Source of the DNA: Halorubrum trapanicum
GTDB lineage: Archaea > Halobacteriota > Halobacteria > Halobacteriales > Haloferacaceae
DNA length: 64,000 bases
NCBI RefSeq assembly: GCF_017873555.1
Contig: NZ_JAGGKE010000008.1
Location: 1 to 64,000, forward strand
Reading direction: 5' to 3'
Positions within the stretch are counted from its first letter, which is position 1. Each line of letters opens with the position of its first letter. This document shows, piece after piece, positions 16,773-25,110 of this stretch. The notes beneath the pieces are model-generated. The model searched no databases. It saw only the letters and a list, made by a program, of their open reading frames with translations, and was not told the origin of the DNA. A program made the translations under genes and the position numbers.

Positions 16773-17591
16773 CTACGCGTCCTGAAGCTCCGCGTCGCGG
16801 AGCGCCTCGTTGAGGTCCTCGCGGACGCGCTCGCCCGTCTCGCGGTCCATCGCCGTGGTGACGATCCGGTTCTCCTGGACGCTGGAGCCGTCCCGCAGGA
16901 GGAGCCGAACGTTGCCGTTGGTCCCCGCGCGCGTCGCCTTCGCGCGGAGGCCGGTCCGCGACCCCGTTCCCCCGGCGTCGATGGGACCGGGAACGATCTT
17001 CTTGACGTGCGGGTGTTCCGCGACGGTCTGGACGGCCTTTCGGCCCTTGCGGTCGCCGATGAGCGTCGAGTGTGACCCGCCGATCTTCTCGCGCGGCGGC
17101 GTCTCGACCACCGCCAGCGACCGGTCTCCCCGACGGTCGAGGACCCACGCGACGACCGGACTCACGTCCTCGTCGTCGCCGTCGCGCTCGCCGTCCGCGG
17201 TCGCGGCTCCGCTCTCGCCGGACGCACCGCCGCGGCCTCCCCCGCCCGCGCCGCCGTCGGGGACGCGGTAGAACTCGTGGTGGAGCTGCGCGCGGGTCTC
17301 GCGGAGCGGCTCGCGCTCGCCGGCGGCGTAGACGGTCTCGGGGCGCTTCCGCCGGATCTCGTCGGCGACGCGGCCGGCGAAGTTCCGCAGTTGGACCTCG
17401 CTCAGTCGCTCTCCCTCTTCCGGGCGCGTGGTGACCGTCGTCTCGCCGACGACCGTGTCCTCGTAGAGCAGCGTCAGGTGGGCGCGGTCGGTCTCGAACT
17501 CGGCGACGACCGCGTCGGCGTTGGCGGTGTTGCAGGTCAGACAGTAGTCCCCGGGCTTCTCGATCGGGGTGCCACACCGCCGGCAGTTCAT
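16773..17591 (-). CDS. DUF2103-type metal-binding protein
   Basis: 272 residues. The N-terminus holds a zinc knuckle (CRRCG...CLTCN). A central region with VYAAGEREPLRETR is followed by a low-complexity Gly-rich linker (~112-140). The C-terminal domain has GGSHSTLIGDRKGRKAVQTVAEHPHVKKIVPG, which fits the DUF2103 predicted metal-binding domain. Basic residues in the C-terminal half and the zinc ribbon suggest nucleic-acid contact, perhaps translation-related; this is inference. TTTTAC lies about 24 bp upstream of ATG 17591. Confidence 0.75.
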   Translation of the reverse strand: MNCRRCGTPIEKPGDYCLTCNTANADAVVAEFETDRAHLTLLYEDTVVGETTVTTRPEEGERLSEVQLRNFAGRVADEIRRKRPETVYAAGEREPLRETRAQLHHEFYRVPDGGAGGGGRGGASGESGAATADGERDGDDEDVSPVVAWVLDRRGDRSLAVVETPPREKIGGSHSTLIGDRKGRKAVQTVAEHPHVKKIVPGPIDAGGTGSRTGLRAKATRAGTNGNVRLLLRDGSSVQENRIVTTAMDRETGERVREDLNEALRDAELQDA

Positions 17592-17723
17592 ACCGATCGA
17601 ACGGACGTACCGGGTAAAAGGGCGTCCGTTTGCCGTCCGATCGGAGCCTCCGGGTCGCGGACGGGGTCGTCGCCGTCGACTCGGAGCGACCTCTTATTAC
17701 CCTCGCCGGACTCCGTACCGGAT

Positions 17724-18407
17724 ATGAACGGAGATCGACGCCGCGACGCCGACGACGGTGCGGAGGCGGATGTCGATGACGCGGAAACCGTCGAGGCGGC
17801 CGAGCCGGAGACCGTGGAGGACCGGCTGGCGCGGCTGGTCCGCGACGGTCGACTCAACGCGCTCGCGGCGTGGGCGATGATCGCGGTCCTCGCCGGCGTG
17901 CTCCTCGAAAGCGCGCTCGACTCCGATCTGCTGTCGGCGGCGATCGCGATCGGACTCGGCGCGGTGGTGCTCGCGCCCACCGTCGCGGCCCGCGACTGGC
18001 GGGCGATGCTGCCGGCGGAGCTGGTCGGTCTCGCACTGTTGCCGATCCTCATGCGCGCCCTCTTCGGCGGCGAACTCGGGACGTTCGCGACGTACGTCGC
18101 CATCGCGGCGCTGGCGCTCGTGATCGCCGTCGACCTCCAGATGTTCACCACGCTGCGGCTCACCCACTGGTTCGCGGTCGTCTTCGTCGTGATGGCGACG
18201 CTGGCGACCGCGGCGGTGTGGACGGTGCTTCGCTGGAACCTCGACCAGCGCGTGGGGACCGCCTACCTGACGACGAACGACGCGCTGATGGTCGAGTGGA
18301 TGTACGTCACGCTGGCCGGACTCGCCGCGGGGCTGCTCTTCGACGGCTACTTCCGGCGGCGCGGACGCCGCCTCCGGCGCGTCATCCGGCGGGTGGTGCG
18401 CCGATGA
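17724..18407 (+). CDS. Membrane protein, first gene of a two-gene operon
   Basis: 227 residues. The acidic cytoplasmic N-terminus (~45) is followed by six predicted helices and a strongly basic tail (RRRGRRLRRVIRRVVRR). Acidic stretches with Asp in DLQMFTTLRLTHWF and NDALMVEW may line a channel, but no family is recognised. A TTATTA element about 28 bp upstream supports ATG 17724. The stop overlaps the next start by 4 bp, implying coupling with the YjdF-like protein. Confidence 0.7.
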   Translation: MNGDRRRDADDGAEADVDDAETVEAAEPETVEDRLARLVRDGRLNALAAWAMIAVLAGVLLESALDSDLLSAAIAIGLGAVVLAPTVAARDWRAMLPAELVGLALLPILMRALFGGELGTFATYVAIAALALVIAVDLQMFTTLRLTHWFAVVFVVMATLATAAVWTVLRWNLDQRVGTAYLTTNDALMVEWMYVTLAGLAAGLLFDGYFRRRGRRLRRVIRRVVRR

Positions 18408-19039
18408 CGCTGCTCCCTCGTCCATCGCTCGCGTCGCAGCGGCGGCTCACGGGCGCGATGCAGGTCCTCCTCGTCGGTATCGTCGCGTACGGCTTCCTCG
18501 CGGGCGAGCAGAAGGCGATAAGCAACGGGATCATGGCGTTCCTCGTCACGCTGATCCCGGCGGCGCTCGAACGCCGGTACGACCTCCCCTTGGACCCCTG
18601 GCTCGCGCTGTGGATCACGATGGCGGTGTTCCTCCACACGATCGGGTCGGCCGGGTTCTACGCCCGGGTCGAGTGGTGGGACCACCTGACGCACGCGTTG
18701 TCGGCCTCGCTCGTCGCCGCGGTCGGGTACACGACGATGCGCGCGGTCGACCTCCACAGCGACGGGATCCGGATCCCGCCGCGGTTCGCGTTCGTCTTCA
18801 TCGTCGTGGTCGTCCTCGCGTTCGGCGTGCTCTGGGAGCTGTTCGAGTTCGGTCTCGACATCGTCGCGACCGAGACGGGCATCGACATGCCGCTCGCGCA
18901 ACACGGACTCGACGACACGATCCTCGATCTCATGTACAACACCGTCGGCGCGGTCCTGGTGGGCCTGTTCGGACAGGCGCACCTCACCGGGGTCGCGGAG
19001 ACGGTCCGCGACCGGCTGCTCGGGAGCGTGGCCGAGTAA
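18404..19039 (+). CDS. DUF2238/YjdF-like membrane protein
   Basis: 211 residues with about six helices. The segment VEWWDHLTHALSASLVAAVGY (W-D-x-x-x-H) and the WELFEFGLD segment near helix five match the DUF2238 (YjdF) membrane family; LDLMYNTVGAVLVG closes it. Function in the family is unknown. Translation is probably coupled to the upstream gene through the ATGA overlap. The stop codon lies in the first unit of a 19-bp tandem repeat. Confidence 0.75.
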   Translation: MTLLPRPSLASQRRLTGAMQVLLVGIVAYGFLAGEQKAISNGIMAFLVTLIPAALERRYDLPLDPWLALWITMAVFLHTIGSAGFYARVEWWDHLTHALSASLVAAVGYTTMRAVDLHSDGIRIPPRFAFVFIVVVVLAFGVLWELFEFGLDIVATETGIDMPLAQHGLDDTILDLMYNTVGAVLVGLFGQAHLTGVAETVRDRLLGSVAE

Positions 19040-19086
19040 GGGAAGCGCGGCTGAGTAGGGGGAGCACGGCCGAGTAGGGCGAACGC
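19030..19086. repeat. Three 19-bp imperfect tandem repeats across a stop codon
   Basis: Units at 19030-19048, 19049-19067 and 19068-19086 share GGCYGAGTARGG(G)AGCRC. The first unit includes the TAA stop of the YjdF-like gene; later units carry TAG in the same place. Nothing else is seen before the arsA stop at 19107. Confidence 0.85.
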
Positions 19087-19106
19087 GCGGCGGCGGTCCG
19101 GGCCGC

Positions 19107-20312
19107 TCAGTTCAGGCAGGCGGCGACGACCCGCAGCGCGGCCTCGCCCCGCACCTCGTTCGCGAGCAGGGGCACCCGCTTCACGTCGCGGGCGCGGAAC
19201 AGGTCGGTCGCTTCCCGGAGCGCGTTCTGTTGGACCTCCCAGCGGCGCGCGCAGAACTCGCAGGTGTCCGGGTTCGGCTCCACCACCCAGTCGGGATCGA
19301 TCGCGGTCCCGTTTCCGCCCGTCACGTCGCCGACGCCCTCCATCACCCGGTTGACGACGAGCGTGTTCACTGGAATCCCGAACTCGTCGAGGCGGGCGAC
19401 GAGCCGTTCGGACTCGACGACGCTCATCTCCTCTGGGATCATCACGACGCGGAAGTCGGTCTTCGCGGGGTCACGGAGGACGGCCCGCAGTCGCTCGATG
19501 CGCTCGCGCAGTTCCTCGAGGTCGGCGGAGGGGTCCGGCTCGTCGTCGCCCCCGCCGAACATCCCCTTGATCCCGTCCATCATCCCGGAGAAGCGCTGGC
19601 GGAGCTTCATCACGCGGCCGAGCATCGAGTCCATGATCTCCGGCAGCTGGAGCAGCCGGAGGGTGTGGCCGGTCGGCGCGGTGTCGACGACGACGCGGTC
19701 GAACCGCGGGTCGTCGAGGTACTCCAGCAGCTGGCGCATCGCCGCCGCCTCGTCGGCGCCGGGCATCGTGCCGCCGAGGAGGCCGCCGAGGCCGGCGTCT
19801 CCGTCCTCGTCCGCAGCTCCGGCGTCCCCGCCTGCGCCGCCCATCGGTCCCTCGCCGCCCATCCCGCCCATCGCGTCGCCCATCTCGCCCAGCCCGCCGA
19901 GGGGGTCGCCGTCGGCGCCGAACATCCCCTCGTCGACCGCGGCGTCGGGGTCGATCTCGACCGCGTACAGGGGTATGTCCTCGCGGATGCGCGCCGGCTC
20001 GGCGGGGATCTCCGTCTCGTAGGTGTCGGAAAGCGAGTGCGCGGGGTCCGTGGAGACGACGAGCGTCCGGACGCCGCCCGCGGCCGAGGCCAGCCCCGTC
20101 GCGGCCGCCATCGTCGTCTTCCCGACGCCCCCCTTCCCCCCGTACAGCACGTAGTCGGGCGCGTCGACGCCCGCCGGGAGGTCGGCGAGGTCGTCGTCGA
20201 CGGTGAGCGCCTCGTCCGTCTCCGCGGTCTCGACGGCGGTCTCGTCCCCGTCGGCGGTCCCCTCGTCGCTCTCGTCGACGCGGTCGACCGGCTCGACGTC
20301 GATGTCGTCCAT
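19107..20312 (-). CDS. ArsA/Get3 family ATPase
   Basis: 401 residues. An acidic N-terminal extension (~45) precedes the deviant Walker A GGKGGVGKTT (58-67), switch I DPAHSL and the A-loop region VVDTAPTGHTLRLLQLP. CEFCARRWEVQQ supplies the CxxC that bridges zinc in Get3 dimers. Between ~115 and ~190 there is a Gly/Met-rich insert (GGLGEMGDAMGGMGGEG) at the position of the TRC40 insert, which forms the hydrophobic groove for tail-anchored proteins. This favours membrane-protein targeting over arsenite export; no ars genes are adjacent. Single ATPase domain, so a homodimer is expected. Confidence 0.85.
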   Translation of the reverse strand: MDDIDVEPVDRVDESDEGTADGDETAVETAETDEALTVDDDLADLPAGVDAPDYVLYGGKGGVGKTTMAAATGLASAAGGVRTLVVSTDPAHSLSDTYETEIPAEPARIREDIPLYAVEIDPDAAVDEGMFGADGDPLGGLGEMGDAMGGMGGEGPMGGAGGDAGAADEDGDAGLGGLLGGTMPGADEAAAMRQLLEYLDDPRFDRVVVDTAPTGHTLRLLQLPEIMDSMLGRVMKLRQRFSGMMDGIKGMFGGGDDEPDPSADLEELRERIERLRAVLRDPAKTDFRVVMIPEEMSVVESERLVARLDEFGIPVNTLVVNRVMEGVGDVTGGNGTAIDPDWVVEPNPDTCEFCARRWEVQQNALREATDLFRARDVKRVPLLANEVRGEAALRVVAACLN

Positions 20313-20502
20313 ACTCGCGTGTCGTTCCGGCGGGCTTGTGTACCCGTCGGTCCCGAGAAGACAGATACGCAGTTCCTGCGCGCACCTGTTTCAAATCTTC
20401 AGTCGTCGGTTTGTAAATGGACTCTGACGGGTCCACAGCGACCACCTCCAAAGCCCCAGCCGCCCGGTTGGACGCAACTGACTCTCGAACAGCGGAGAAC
20501 GC
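20313..20502. other. Intergenic: arsA upstream region and outer repeat module
   Basis: Holds the arsA promoter region and, on the plus strand, a TATA-like TTTGTAAAT (20410-20418). A first AAGCCCCAGCC module (~20448-20465) resembles the start of the structured repeat that begins near 20503. No coding sequence is supported. Confidence 0.5.
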
Positions 20503-20758
20503 CTCCGAAGCCCCAACTGCGAGGACGCCGGACGCTCGTTGCGCTCCTCACTCGGTCGCTTCGCTCCCTCGTTTCGGTGCTTACGTCGCCTCCGGCGTCC
20601 TCGCAGTTGCCCCTTTGAGTCCCACCCCGACCGGAACCGCACCGCGGCCTCACACCTCCCCAGCCTCGCCGCTCACGCCCTGCGGGCGTTCGCGGCGTCC
20701 CTCGCGCGTGCGACTCGCGGCCGCCGGTGGCGGCCGCTCGCAGGCACGCGCCACCGCA
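20503..20758 (+). repeat. Structured dispersed repeat, copy A
   Basis: Complete copy. It opens with CTCCGAAGCCCCAACTG. A 19-bp perfect stem pairs 20514-20532 with 20591-20609 around a 58-nt pyrimidine-rich loop. Then come CCCCTTTGAGTCCCACCCCG and CCTCACACCTCCCC, followed by hairpin 2 (20667-20672/20692-20697 and 20675-20680/20684-20689 with a TC/TC internal loop). After the linker GTCCCTCGCGCGTGC, hairpin 3 has inner stem 20717-20725/20729-20737 and outer stem 20704-20711/20744-20751. It ends in GGCACGCGCCACCGCA. It lies between the 3' end of aroA and the start of arsA. Stem sequences differ from copy B but pairing is retained. Confidence 0.85.
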
Positions 20759-20780
20759 CGCAGTTCCGTCACTGTGAGTC

Positions 20781-22163
20781 CTATGCTTCTGTGTCGTCGC
20801 GTTCGACGGCCATCCCGAGGTCGGCCATCGCCTCGAAGAAATCGGGGAACGAGACGTCGACGTGTTCGGCGCCGCGGACCGTCGTCGTCCCCTCGGCGGC
20901 GAGCGCGGCGACCGCGAGGGCCATCACGATCCGGTGGTCGTGACGGCCGTCGACGGTCGCGCCGCGCAGGTCGCTCTCCTCGCCGTGGATCGTGAGGACA
21001 TCCGGCTCCTCGGTCGCCTCGGCGCCGAGTTTTTCGAGTTCCTCGGCCATCGCGGAGACGCGGTCAGTCTCCTTGTAGCGGACGTGCTCGCAGTTCTCGA
21101 TCCGCGTCTCCCCGTCCGCGACCGCGCCGAGCGCGGCGATCGTCGGGAGGAGGTCCGGGGTGTCGCCCACGTCGACGGTGACGCCGGAGAGGTCGGCGCG
21201 CTCGACCGCGATCTCGCCGGCCTCGCGGTCCCAGTCGACGGGCGCGCCCATGCGCTCGACGACCCCGACGATCGCGGCGTCGCCCTGTGCGCTGGGGCGC
21301 GCGCCCTCGATTCGCAGCGGCTCTCCCGGCGCGGCCGCGACCGCGCCCGCGCCGAGCAGGTAGGAGATGGAGGAGAAGTCGCCGGGGACCGCGTACGTCC
21401 CCTCGCTCGGCGCGTAGGTTTGTCCGCCCGGGACCGAGAAGCCCGCGGCGCCCGCGGCGCCGTCGAGGGGGTCACCGGACTCGTCGACCGGGGTCGCCTC
21501 GACGCCGAAGTCGGCGAGCAGTTCGAGCGTGATGTCGACGTACGGCGCCGACTTGAGATCGGTCGTGAGGTCGACTTCGACCCCCTCGTCGGTGACCGCG
21601 CCGGCCATCAGCAGCGCCGTGACGTACTGCGAGGAGACGTCGCCCGGGATCGCCACCTCGCCGCCCGCGAGCGGGCCGGCGACCACGAGCGGGGCCTGCC
21701 CGTTCGCCCGCGTCGACTCCGCACGGACGCCGAGGTCGGCGAGCGCGTCGAGGAGCGGTCCCTGCGGGCGCGAGCGCAGCGAGTCGTCGCCGGTGAGGAC
21801 GGTCGTGCCGTCCGCGAGCGCGGCCGCGGCGGTGACCAGTCGCATCGTCGTCCCCGAGTTCGCGCAGTCGATCACGTCGTCGGGGACCCCGGGACGGCCG
21901 TCGAACCCCTCGACGGCGAGGGCGTCGGCGCCGGCGAACTCCGACTCGGCCGCTGTCTCACCGTCGGCTCCCGCCGGGGCGACCGACCCGCCGAACGCGG
22001 TGACGGCGCGGGCGGTCGCCCGCGTGTCGGCGGAGATCAGGGGCGACTCGACGGTCGCGCCGTCGCTGTACCCGGCGGCGAGCAGCGCGCGGTGGGTGTA
22101 GCTCTTCGACGGCGGCGCGCGCGCGGTCCCGCGAAGGTCTGAGCGCGTGACGTGGGCGTCCAT
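20781..22163 (-). CDS. aroA: 3-phosphoshikimate 1-carboxyvinyltransferase (EPSP synthase)
   Basis: 460 residues, slightly longer than the ~430 norm through Ala/Gly insertions. It transfers the enolpyruvyl group of phosphoenolpyruvate to shikimate-3-phosphate in the aromatic amino acid pathway. Visible are the S3P-binding Lys/Ser ([12 protein letters not shown]), the first signature [11 protein letters not shown], the [11 protein letters not shown] loop, [11 protein letters not shown], and the second signature [19 protein letters not shown], then [16 protein letters not shown] 22163 ([12 protein letters not shown]) is the family-like start. It is monocistronic; the structured repeat lies 22 bp after its stop codon. 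Confidence 0.93.
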   Translation of the reverse strand: MDAHVTRSDLRGTARAPPSKSYTHRALLAAGYSDGATVESPLISADTRATARAVTAFGGSVAPAGADGETAAESEFAGADALAVEGFDGRPGVPDDVIDCANSGTTMRLVTAAAALADGTTVLTGDDSLRSRPQGPLLDALADLGVRAESTRANGQAPLVVAGPLAGGEVAIPGDVSSQYVTALLMAGAVTDEGVEVDLTTDLKSAPYVDITLELLADFGVEATPVDESGDPLDGAAGAAGFSVPGGQTYAPSEGTYAVPGDFSSISYLLGAGAVAAAPGEPLRIEGARPSAQGDAAIVGVVERMGAPVDWDREAGEIAVERADLSGVTVDVGDTPDLLPTIAALGAVADGETRIENCEHVRYKETDRVSAMAEELEKLGAEATEEPDVLTIHGEESDLRGATVDGRHDHRIVMALAVAALAAEGTTTVRGAEHVDVSFPDFFEAMADLGMAVERDDTEA

Positions 22164-22269
22164 ACCCACTCCTGCCGGCCGCGGCGACAAGTCGGTACCG
22201 ACCGCGGCACGATTGCGATCGGTGCGCGTCGAGACGCAGCTGCGCTCGGCGCGCCGCCGCGGCACACCC

Positions 22270-22275
22270 TTTATA
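22270..22275 (+). promoter_or_regulatory. TATA box (TTTATA) for the MBF1 gene
   Basis: TTTATA centred 27 bp before ATG 22300; one of the best matches to the archaeal consensus in the window. Confidence 0.7.
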
Positions 22276-22299
22276 CCATCGGGAGCGTTAGCGTCGCGT

Positions 22300-22842
22300 A
22301 TGCCCCAGTGTGAGATGTGCGGCGCCGAGGAGGCCTCGCTGACGACGACGAAGGTCGAAGGCGCCGAGCTGGAGCTTTGTAGCTCGTGTACGGACTTCGG
22401 CACCGAAGTCCGCGACGAGTCGACCGGCTCCGGCGGCGGCAAGTACTCCACCAGCTCCAGCACCGGGAAGTCGTCCTCGTCTTCGTCGTCCGGCTCGTCC
22501 GGCTCGTCGAGCGGTTCCGGGAGCTCAGGCGGCTCGACCCGCCCCCGCGACATGTTCGACGACATGGACGAGATCGCCACCGACTACGACGAGCGGATCC
22601 GCGACGCGCGGGAGTCGCGCGGGCTGAGCCAGGAGGAGCTGGCCGACCAGCTCAACGAGAAGGCGAGCCTCATCCGCAAGCTCGAACGCAGCGACACGCT
22701 CCCGACCGACGAGGTCCAGCGCAAGCTCGAACGCGCGCTCGACATCTCGCTGGTCGAGGGCCAGTCGGCCGACGACGCCGACTGGGAGACCAACGACGCG
22801 GGCACGATGACCCTCGGCGACGTCGTCAAGCGGAAGGACTGA
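22300..22842 (+). CDS. Multiprotein bridging factor 1-like HTH protein
   Basis: 180 residues. The zinc ribbon (CEMCGAEEA...LCSSC, residues 4-31) is typical of archaeal MBF1. A Ser/Gly-rich linker (~40-80) follows, then a Cro/C1-type HTH ([36 protein letters not shown], ~105-145) and an acidic tail. In eukaryotes MBF1 bridges activators and TBP; archaeal MBF1 has been linked to ribosomes and is thought to act in translation. The leaderless start is supported by the TATA box at 22270-22275. Confidence 0.88.
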   Translation: MPQCEMCGAEEASLTTTKVEGAELELCSSCTDFGTEVRDESTGSGGGKYSTSSSTGKSSSSSSSGSSGSSSGSGSSGGSTRPRDMFDDMDEIATDYDERIRDARESRGLSQEELADQLNEKASLIRKLERSDTLPTDEVQRKLERALDISLVEGQSADDADWETNDAGTMTLGDVVKRKD

Positions 22843-22891
22843 ACGGTCAGTTCCTCCGAACCTCACTTCTTCGTTGCTCGCGTTCTTACTG

Positions 22892-23302
22892 TCAGACGCG
22901 TCGCCGCATGCCGACGAGCAGGACCGCGAGCAGCCCGAACGCGACGAACGAGAGGTTCGGGATCGTGAGTCCGAACACCGGACTCCGCCACAGCACGGTC
23001 GCGCACGGGCCGCCGAGCGAACACTGCCCCATCGTCGCCTGGAGGTACGAGTGGTAGGCGGCGAGGCTCAGCCCGATCGCCACGAGCGGCAGCGCGGTCC
23101 GCCGGACCGCCGGTCGCTCCTCGACGGTCGCGACGCCGAGGACGACGACGAGCGGGTACATGGCGATCCGCTGGTACCAGCACAGGTCGCAGGGCGTCAG
23201 CCCGAGTCCGAGGCTGAACCAGAGGCTCCCCGCGGTCGCGACCGTCGCGACGACCGTCGCGGCCGACAGCCACGCGGTCGTCTCCGAGAGCCGACCCCTC
23301 AC
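22892..23302 (-). CDS. DsbB-like disulfide bond formation protein
   Basis: 136 residues from a GTG that overlaps the stop of the DICT gene (GTGTGA). Four helices are predicted. The first cysteine pair is in PCDLCWYQRIAMYP, the DsbB signature C-x2-C-W-Y-Q-R. The second pair is in QCSLGGPC on the next extracytoplasmic loop. DsbB reoxidises a periplasmic thiol oxidase and passes electrons to quinone. The coupling to a DICT sensor gene could make disulfide status part of a signalling unit (inference). Confidence 0.85.
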   Translation of the reverse strand: MRGRLSETTAWLSAATVVATVATAGSLWFSLGLGLTPCDLCWYQRIAMYPLVVVLGVATVEERPAVRRTALPLVAIGLSLAAYHSYLQATMGQCSLGGPCATVLWRSPVFGLTIPNLSFVAFGLLAVLLVGMRRRV

Positions 23303-24093
23303 ACGGTCTCCCCGCCCTCGTCCGTCTGCTCCGACCCGCCGTAGCGCTCGGTCAGGTAGTCGATGATGTAATCGACGGTCTCGGGGTCGTAGCTCCAGAA
23401 CCCGTAGAACTCTCCCGGGGCGCGCTCCTCGGCGAGCAGCGCGCACTTCGCGTCCTCGTACCCGCCGCCGTCGTACGCGACGAACCACGTCTCGCGGATC
23501 TCCGCGGTCTCGCCGACGTGGACGGCGTAGTGTTCGACGTCGGGCGCGTCCCCCTCGTCGGCGGCGTACGCGTGGACGTCGAGCCGCTCCTTCTCGCCGA
23601 GTAAGTCGTAGGTGTCGATCTCGCCGGTGAGCACGTCGAGCGTCTGGAATCCCGCGTGGAGCTCCCCGTCGCCGACCCGCCACGCCCGGTCCTCGATCTC
23701 GCGGGACGCGGCGACCATGTCCTCGCGCGAGTAGGAGGTGAACATCGTCTCGTCGAGGTGGTCTAACACCGGCTTTCCGACGCGTCCGCCGCTACCCCCC
23801 TCGGCGATCGGTTCGTCCCCCTCCGACGCACCTCTCCCGTCTCCCGACGATCCCGTCCCGTCCTCGCCGCGCCGAGGCAACAGCTCGTCGACCGTCACGG
23901 CCGTGACGAACTCACCGTCCCGCGCCAGCACGGCGAACTCCTTCGGTCCGGAGGCCGTCTGGTCGCCGACGATCCGGACGTTGCGGTCGGCGAAGTGTTC
24001 CCGAAGCTCGTCCGTCACCGCCGGGTCGGCGTTGAACACGGTCAACGTGGCCTCGTGGGCTTCCACGCCAGCGATGAGCTCGATGAGGGACAT
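23299..24093 (-). CDS. DICT sensory domain protein
   Basis: 264 residues. The N-terminal segment [18 protein letters not shown] is followed by a disordered Gly/Ser/Glu linker (~75-105) and a domain from ~110 with [29 protein letters not shown]. The C-terminal third carries [22 protein letters not shown] and ends [21 protein letters not shown]. This arrangement matches haloarchaeal DICT proteins, predicted ligand sensors related to diguanylate-cyclase-associated domains. No output domain is present. A TTATA element about 29 bp upstream supports ATG 24093. Confidence 0.75.
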   Translation of the reverse strand: MSLIELIAGVEAHEATLTVFNADPAVTDELREHFADRNVRIVGDQTASGPKEFAVLARDGEFVTAVTVDELLPRRGEDGTGSSGDGRGASEGDEPIAEGGSGGRVGKPVLDHLDETMFTSYSREDMVAASREIEDRAWRVGDGELHAGFQTLDVLTGEIDTYDLLGEKERLDVHAYAADEGDAPDVEHYAVHVGETAEIRETWFVAYDGGGYEDAKCALLAEERAPGEFYGFWSYDPETVDYIIDYLTERYGGSEQTDEGGETV

Positions 24094-24252
24094 CCCTTGT
24101 CGGACCCACAGCAGCGGGGTATAAGGTCGTTTCTGCTGTCCGGACCGCGAGGGTTCCTCGGAACCGGAACTCGCGAGGAGCCACGACGAGGGGTCGTCTG
24201 GGGAGCGCCGCGAAGCGTGAAGCTATTTGCGCCGCGCCCCCCGAGTGAGGGT

Positions 24253-24897
24253 ATGTTCATTCTGGTGAACCTCAAGGCGTACCCGTGCGATCCGATCGAC
24301 GTCGCGACCGCGGCCCGCGACGTGGCCGAGGCGTCCGGCGCCCGGATCGCGGTCTCGCCGCAGGCCGCCGACATCGCCCGCGTCGCGGACACCGGCGTCG
24401 AGACGTGGGCACAGCACGTCTCGCCGAACGCGCACGGCTCGCACACGGGGTCGACGCTCGCCGAGGCCGTCGGCGACAACGGCGCGGAGGGGACGCTCAT
24501 CAACCACTCCGAGAAGCGGCTGAAGCTCGCGGACGTCGACGGCTCCGTCCGGGCGGCCGAGCGTGCCGACCTCGAAACGATCGTCTGCGCGAACAACCCC
24601 GCGCAGGTCGGCGCCGCCGCCGCGCTCGGTCCCGACGCGGTCGCCGTCGAACCCCCGGAACTGATCGGGGGCGACGTCTCCGTCGCCACCGCCGACCCCG
24701 GGATCGTCGAGGACGCGGTCGCGGCCGCTGAGGCCGTCGACCCCGCGGTCGACGTGTTCTGCGGTGCCGGCGTCTCGACCGGCGAGGACGTGTCGACCGC
24801 CGGCGACCTCGGCGCCGCCGGGGTCCTGCTGGCCTCCGGCGTCGCGAAGGCCGACGACCCCGAGGCCGTGCTGGAAGACCTCGTCAGCGGCATCTGA
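24253..24897 (+). CDS. tpiA: Triosephosphate isomerase
   Basis: 214 residues, the compact archaeal size. It interconverts dihydroxyacetone phosphate and glyceraldehyde-3-phosphate in glycolysis/gluconeogenesis and supplies DHAP for EgsA. Catalytic residues are visible: Asn/Lys in LVNLKAYP, His in LINHSEKRL and Glu in [10 protein letters not shown] (the flexible loop region), with a phosphate-binding [10 protein letters not shown] near the end. ATG 24253 follows a CTATTTG element at about -29. Confidence 0.92.
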   Translation: MFILVNLKAYPCDPIDVATAARDVAEASGARIAVSPQAADIARVADTGVETWAQHVSPNAHGSHTGSTLAEAVGDNGAEGTLINHSEKRLKLADVDGSVRAAERADLETIVCANNPAQVGAAAALGPDAVAVEPPELIGGDVSVATADPGIVEDAVAAAEAVDPAVDVFCGAGVSTGEDVSTAGDLGAAGVLLASGVAKADDPEAVLEDLVSGI

Positions 24898-24981
24898 GCC
24901 GGGAGCCGAGTCGGCGGCCGCGGTGGTCCGGCGGCCGCTCGCGTCTCGACCGGTCTCGAAACGCCGCTGCGTTTGCGGATC

Positions 24982-24989
24982 TGTATAAA
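24982..24989 (+). promoter_or_regulatory. Distal TATA box upstream of dnaK
   Basis: TGTATAAA (24982-24989 region) would start transcription near 25011, giving a leader of about 100 nt before dnaK. The inverted repeat at 24998-25012 lies between this box and the predicted start. Confidence 0.5.
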
Positions 24990-24997
24990 GACACCGA

Positions 24998-25012
24998 TGT
25001 GAGCGACTCACA
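24998..25012. promoter_or_regulatory. Perfect inverted repeat TGTGAG-CGA-CTCACA near dnaK
   Basis: A 6-3-6 perfect palindrome placed between the distal TATA box and its predicted start site, a position where an archaeal repressor would block initiation. Candidate operator for heat-shock control of dnaK-dnaJ. Confidence 0.45.
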
Positions 25013-25075
25013 CGATCGAGAAACCGCACGACTGCGGCGGCTTCTTTCTTCCGCACGGATGGCAGCGTCTAGTAA

Positions 25076-25082
25076 CCTTTAA
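25076..25082 (+). promoter_or_regulatory. Proximal TATA box (CCTTTAA) of dnaK
   Basis: CCTTTAA centred about 32 bp before ATG 25111 and 23 bp before the alternative GTG 25102; predicted start site near 25105. Confidence 0.55.
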
Positions 25083-25110
25083 CCGAAACAAGCCGCTACC
25101 TGTGAGCAAG

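Noticed and set aside
20391-20653. Minus-strand ORFs inside structured repeat copy A, with similar frames inside copy B
   Set aside because: They arise from the repeat itself and read basic low-complexity sequence. Between copies, base pairing is kept while the encoded residues change.
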